From Chara braunii (lineage: Eukaryota > Streptophyta > Charophyceae > Charales > Characeae): DNA of 31,357 nt. The notes under the pieces are model-generated. The model made no database searches. It was not told where the DNA came from and worked only from the letters and a program-made list of their open reading frames with translations. The DNA lies in contig BFEA01000944.1 in NCBI GenBank assembly GCA_003427395.1, positions 175,588 to 206,944 on the forward strand, in the 5' to 3' direction. The position numbers were made by a program, and so were the translations under genes. This document shows positions 29,884 through 31,357 of this stretch, one piece after another. Each line of letters opens with the position of its first letter. Position 1 is the first letter of the stretch.

Positions 29884-31357
29884 TGCAGACAATTTTTAAG
29901 AAAAAAACTACGACATTCATGAACAACTCCAAATCCTACTTCTACCCATACCCACATTCCAGGTGTCACTATCAAACTGACCAGCTCCAAAATTAGCTGT
30001 GCTGTTCTTAGCCCCTAGTCAGCCACTGGATTTCTTTCCACACTCGACAAATCCCCAGATCTCTCTACAAGGCCTCACGCTCCTGCCTAAACAGGTTACA
30101 GGGAAAATACCACAGCCCCGGCCAGTGTCGTTCTAGCATCGGCTAACCTGGACTATTCAACATCACAGCTATATCCGAAGCCGATTGAGACAATACTACC
30201 CCTGAAATTCCAGCTCTGGTTTCTATAGAATCTGAACAGTCCATGAGTACTGATGATTAGTAATGATTAGTGGTGATTAGTGATGCACTACGCTCGTCCT
30301 CCCAGTGACGTGCGTAGCACAAGTAATTATGATGATCAATGATGAATAGATGTAGTATAAAATCCCCCCCACCCTCTCCTTCTTGCCTTGCCCTATCACT
30401 GCCTCCACCAAGGACCGCCCTTATTACAGACGCTCCTCATTGGCCCCAGCTTGGGACAGACCCACTCCCACCACCCTGTTCCCACAAAAGTATCCAGTTC
30501 CCACCAAAAGTATGCCTCTCCCCACCCCTTGCCCATATCTGCCACTGCTGAGATATGATGTCGACACATTATACTTCTATCCCAGCCCCAGAACAGACCA
30601 ACCCCCGAAATCTGCCTCTAACCCCTTCGGAACATACACTTCCCGCCTTGTGATGCCCCTGCAGAGTGGAGCTCTCCCCCTCAAAACCAACCCACAAAGC
30701 TGCCAGAAATAGTTCATTGACGCGCAAAGAGGAGAATGAGAATTAGATCATGAGAACATTTATAAATGAAGAATTTTCAGAGAGAAGTTTTCTAATTATT
30801 GCAATGAACCTTGCGACTCCAAACCTACTCGAACATGCAGGATGAGAGCATTCAGATGAAAGTACACACCACACCCGAGAGAGAACACACAAATCAGAGC
30901 CAGATGTATTTCCACTCAAAAATATGATATATTACAATTGGGGAGTTCAAATATCCAGCAGCAACAGCATCTACTCAACACTGCAGTGCAATCTCAACAC
31001 ATGTACATGCTCGCCATTTCGTCAAAATGGACATTTTTTCTAGACTGTTTTTCCGGGCGCCCGGGCACCCAACTTATGCCCAGGTACACGCCCGGGTGCC
31101 TGGCCCCCCGGCAGGGTTCCGGGCAGCCCCAGCGCTAAATAAAGAAGTAAAAATAAATAACATAATTCTGGAAAAAAAAATGTTGCGTAGAATTGCAATC
31201 CAAATGACTTTTGGCTAGTCATTAGAATTCCGCACAGAATCGGAGATAAAAAAGAAAATAACAGAATCACACTAAGGCACCCCCCTTTAAACCACTTACC
31301 CCTTTAGCCCGTTTAAAACCAATTTATACCCCCCTCCCCCCCCCCTTGGTAGCGAAC
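29884..31357. other. Unassigned interval with small repeats only
   Basis: No gene recognised. It contains three 10-bp units of gattagt[a/g]rt (30254-30284) followed by a short inverted repeat (tgcactacgc and gcgtagcac), pyrimidine-rich DNA at 30360-30560, a GC-rich stretch at 31053-31130 with gggcaccc and gggtgcc arms, and a C-rich tract near the end. ORFs here are short and compositionally driven. Confidence 0.5.

Noticed and set aside
30339-30712. Proline-rich plus-strand ORFs as a host gene
   Set aside because: Overlapping frames in pyrimidine-rich DNA, with no domain, splice structure or codon pattern.
31053-31105. GC-rich hairpin as a terminator or RNA gene
   Set aside because: Arms of only 7-8 bp with competing pairings. 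Nothing nearby needs a terminator.

Overview
The window reads as plant-type (streptophyte) nuclear DNA dominated by dead transposable elements. I see no intact host gene. The lineage is inferred from three things: primer-binding sites of the initiator-tRNA-Met type (tggtatcggagc) in two Ty3/gypsy elements with chromodomain-like integrase tails, a TAA-flanked Harbinger-like MITE, and a short CCCTAAA telomere-box run. A charophyte alga or other repeat-rich plant is possible, but the species cannot be named from this sequence.

Layout. 1-3460: no recognised gene. It holds a ~90-bp-arm inverted repeat (1-347), purine-rich low-complexity DNA, a ~97-bp tandem duplication, some coding-like but broken and unidentified stretches, a C14 tract and a perfect 13-bp hairpin. 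3461-5040: a minus-strand, 5'-truncated LINE with a zf-RVT C-terminal end. 5257-6419: a diverged minus-strand solo LTR. 6601-15065: E1, a plus-strand Ty3/gypsy element with two ~970-bp LTRs, PBS, leader, gag, protease, RT, RNase H and integrase. E1 is flanked on both sides by a ~123-bp direct repeat. 15401-29164: E3, a second plus-strand Ty3/gypsy element. Its 5' LTR is split by E2 (15825-20891), a minus-strand Ty3/gypsy element, so E2 is younger than E3. 29443-29880: a 438-bp PIF/Harbinger-like MITE. 29884-31357: nothing recognisable beyond small repeats.

How the parts work together. Each Ty3/gypsy element once encoded the usual set: Gag builds the particle and binds RNA, protease cuts the polyprotein, RT and RNase H copy RNA primed by tRNA-Met at the PBS, and integrase (with a chromodomain-like tail) inserts the cDNA. 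All three are now broken by stops and frameshifts. E1 has lost the RT YxDD box and carries an Asp-to-Asn change in integrase. In E2 the YLDD tyrosine is a stop codon, and its 5' LTR is fused to the gag zinc knuckle by a large deletion. E3 keeps YLDD but has many stops and a damaged knuckle.

The least ordinary signals are the 123-bp duplication around E1, the array of TGACGTGGCA-like motifs in the E1 leader (which lies inside a possible ~986-bp leader intron), the nested E2-in-E3 insertion, and the MITE. I found no convincing new defence, metabolic or regulatory system.
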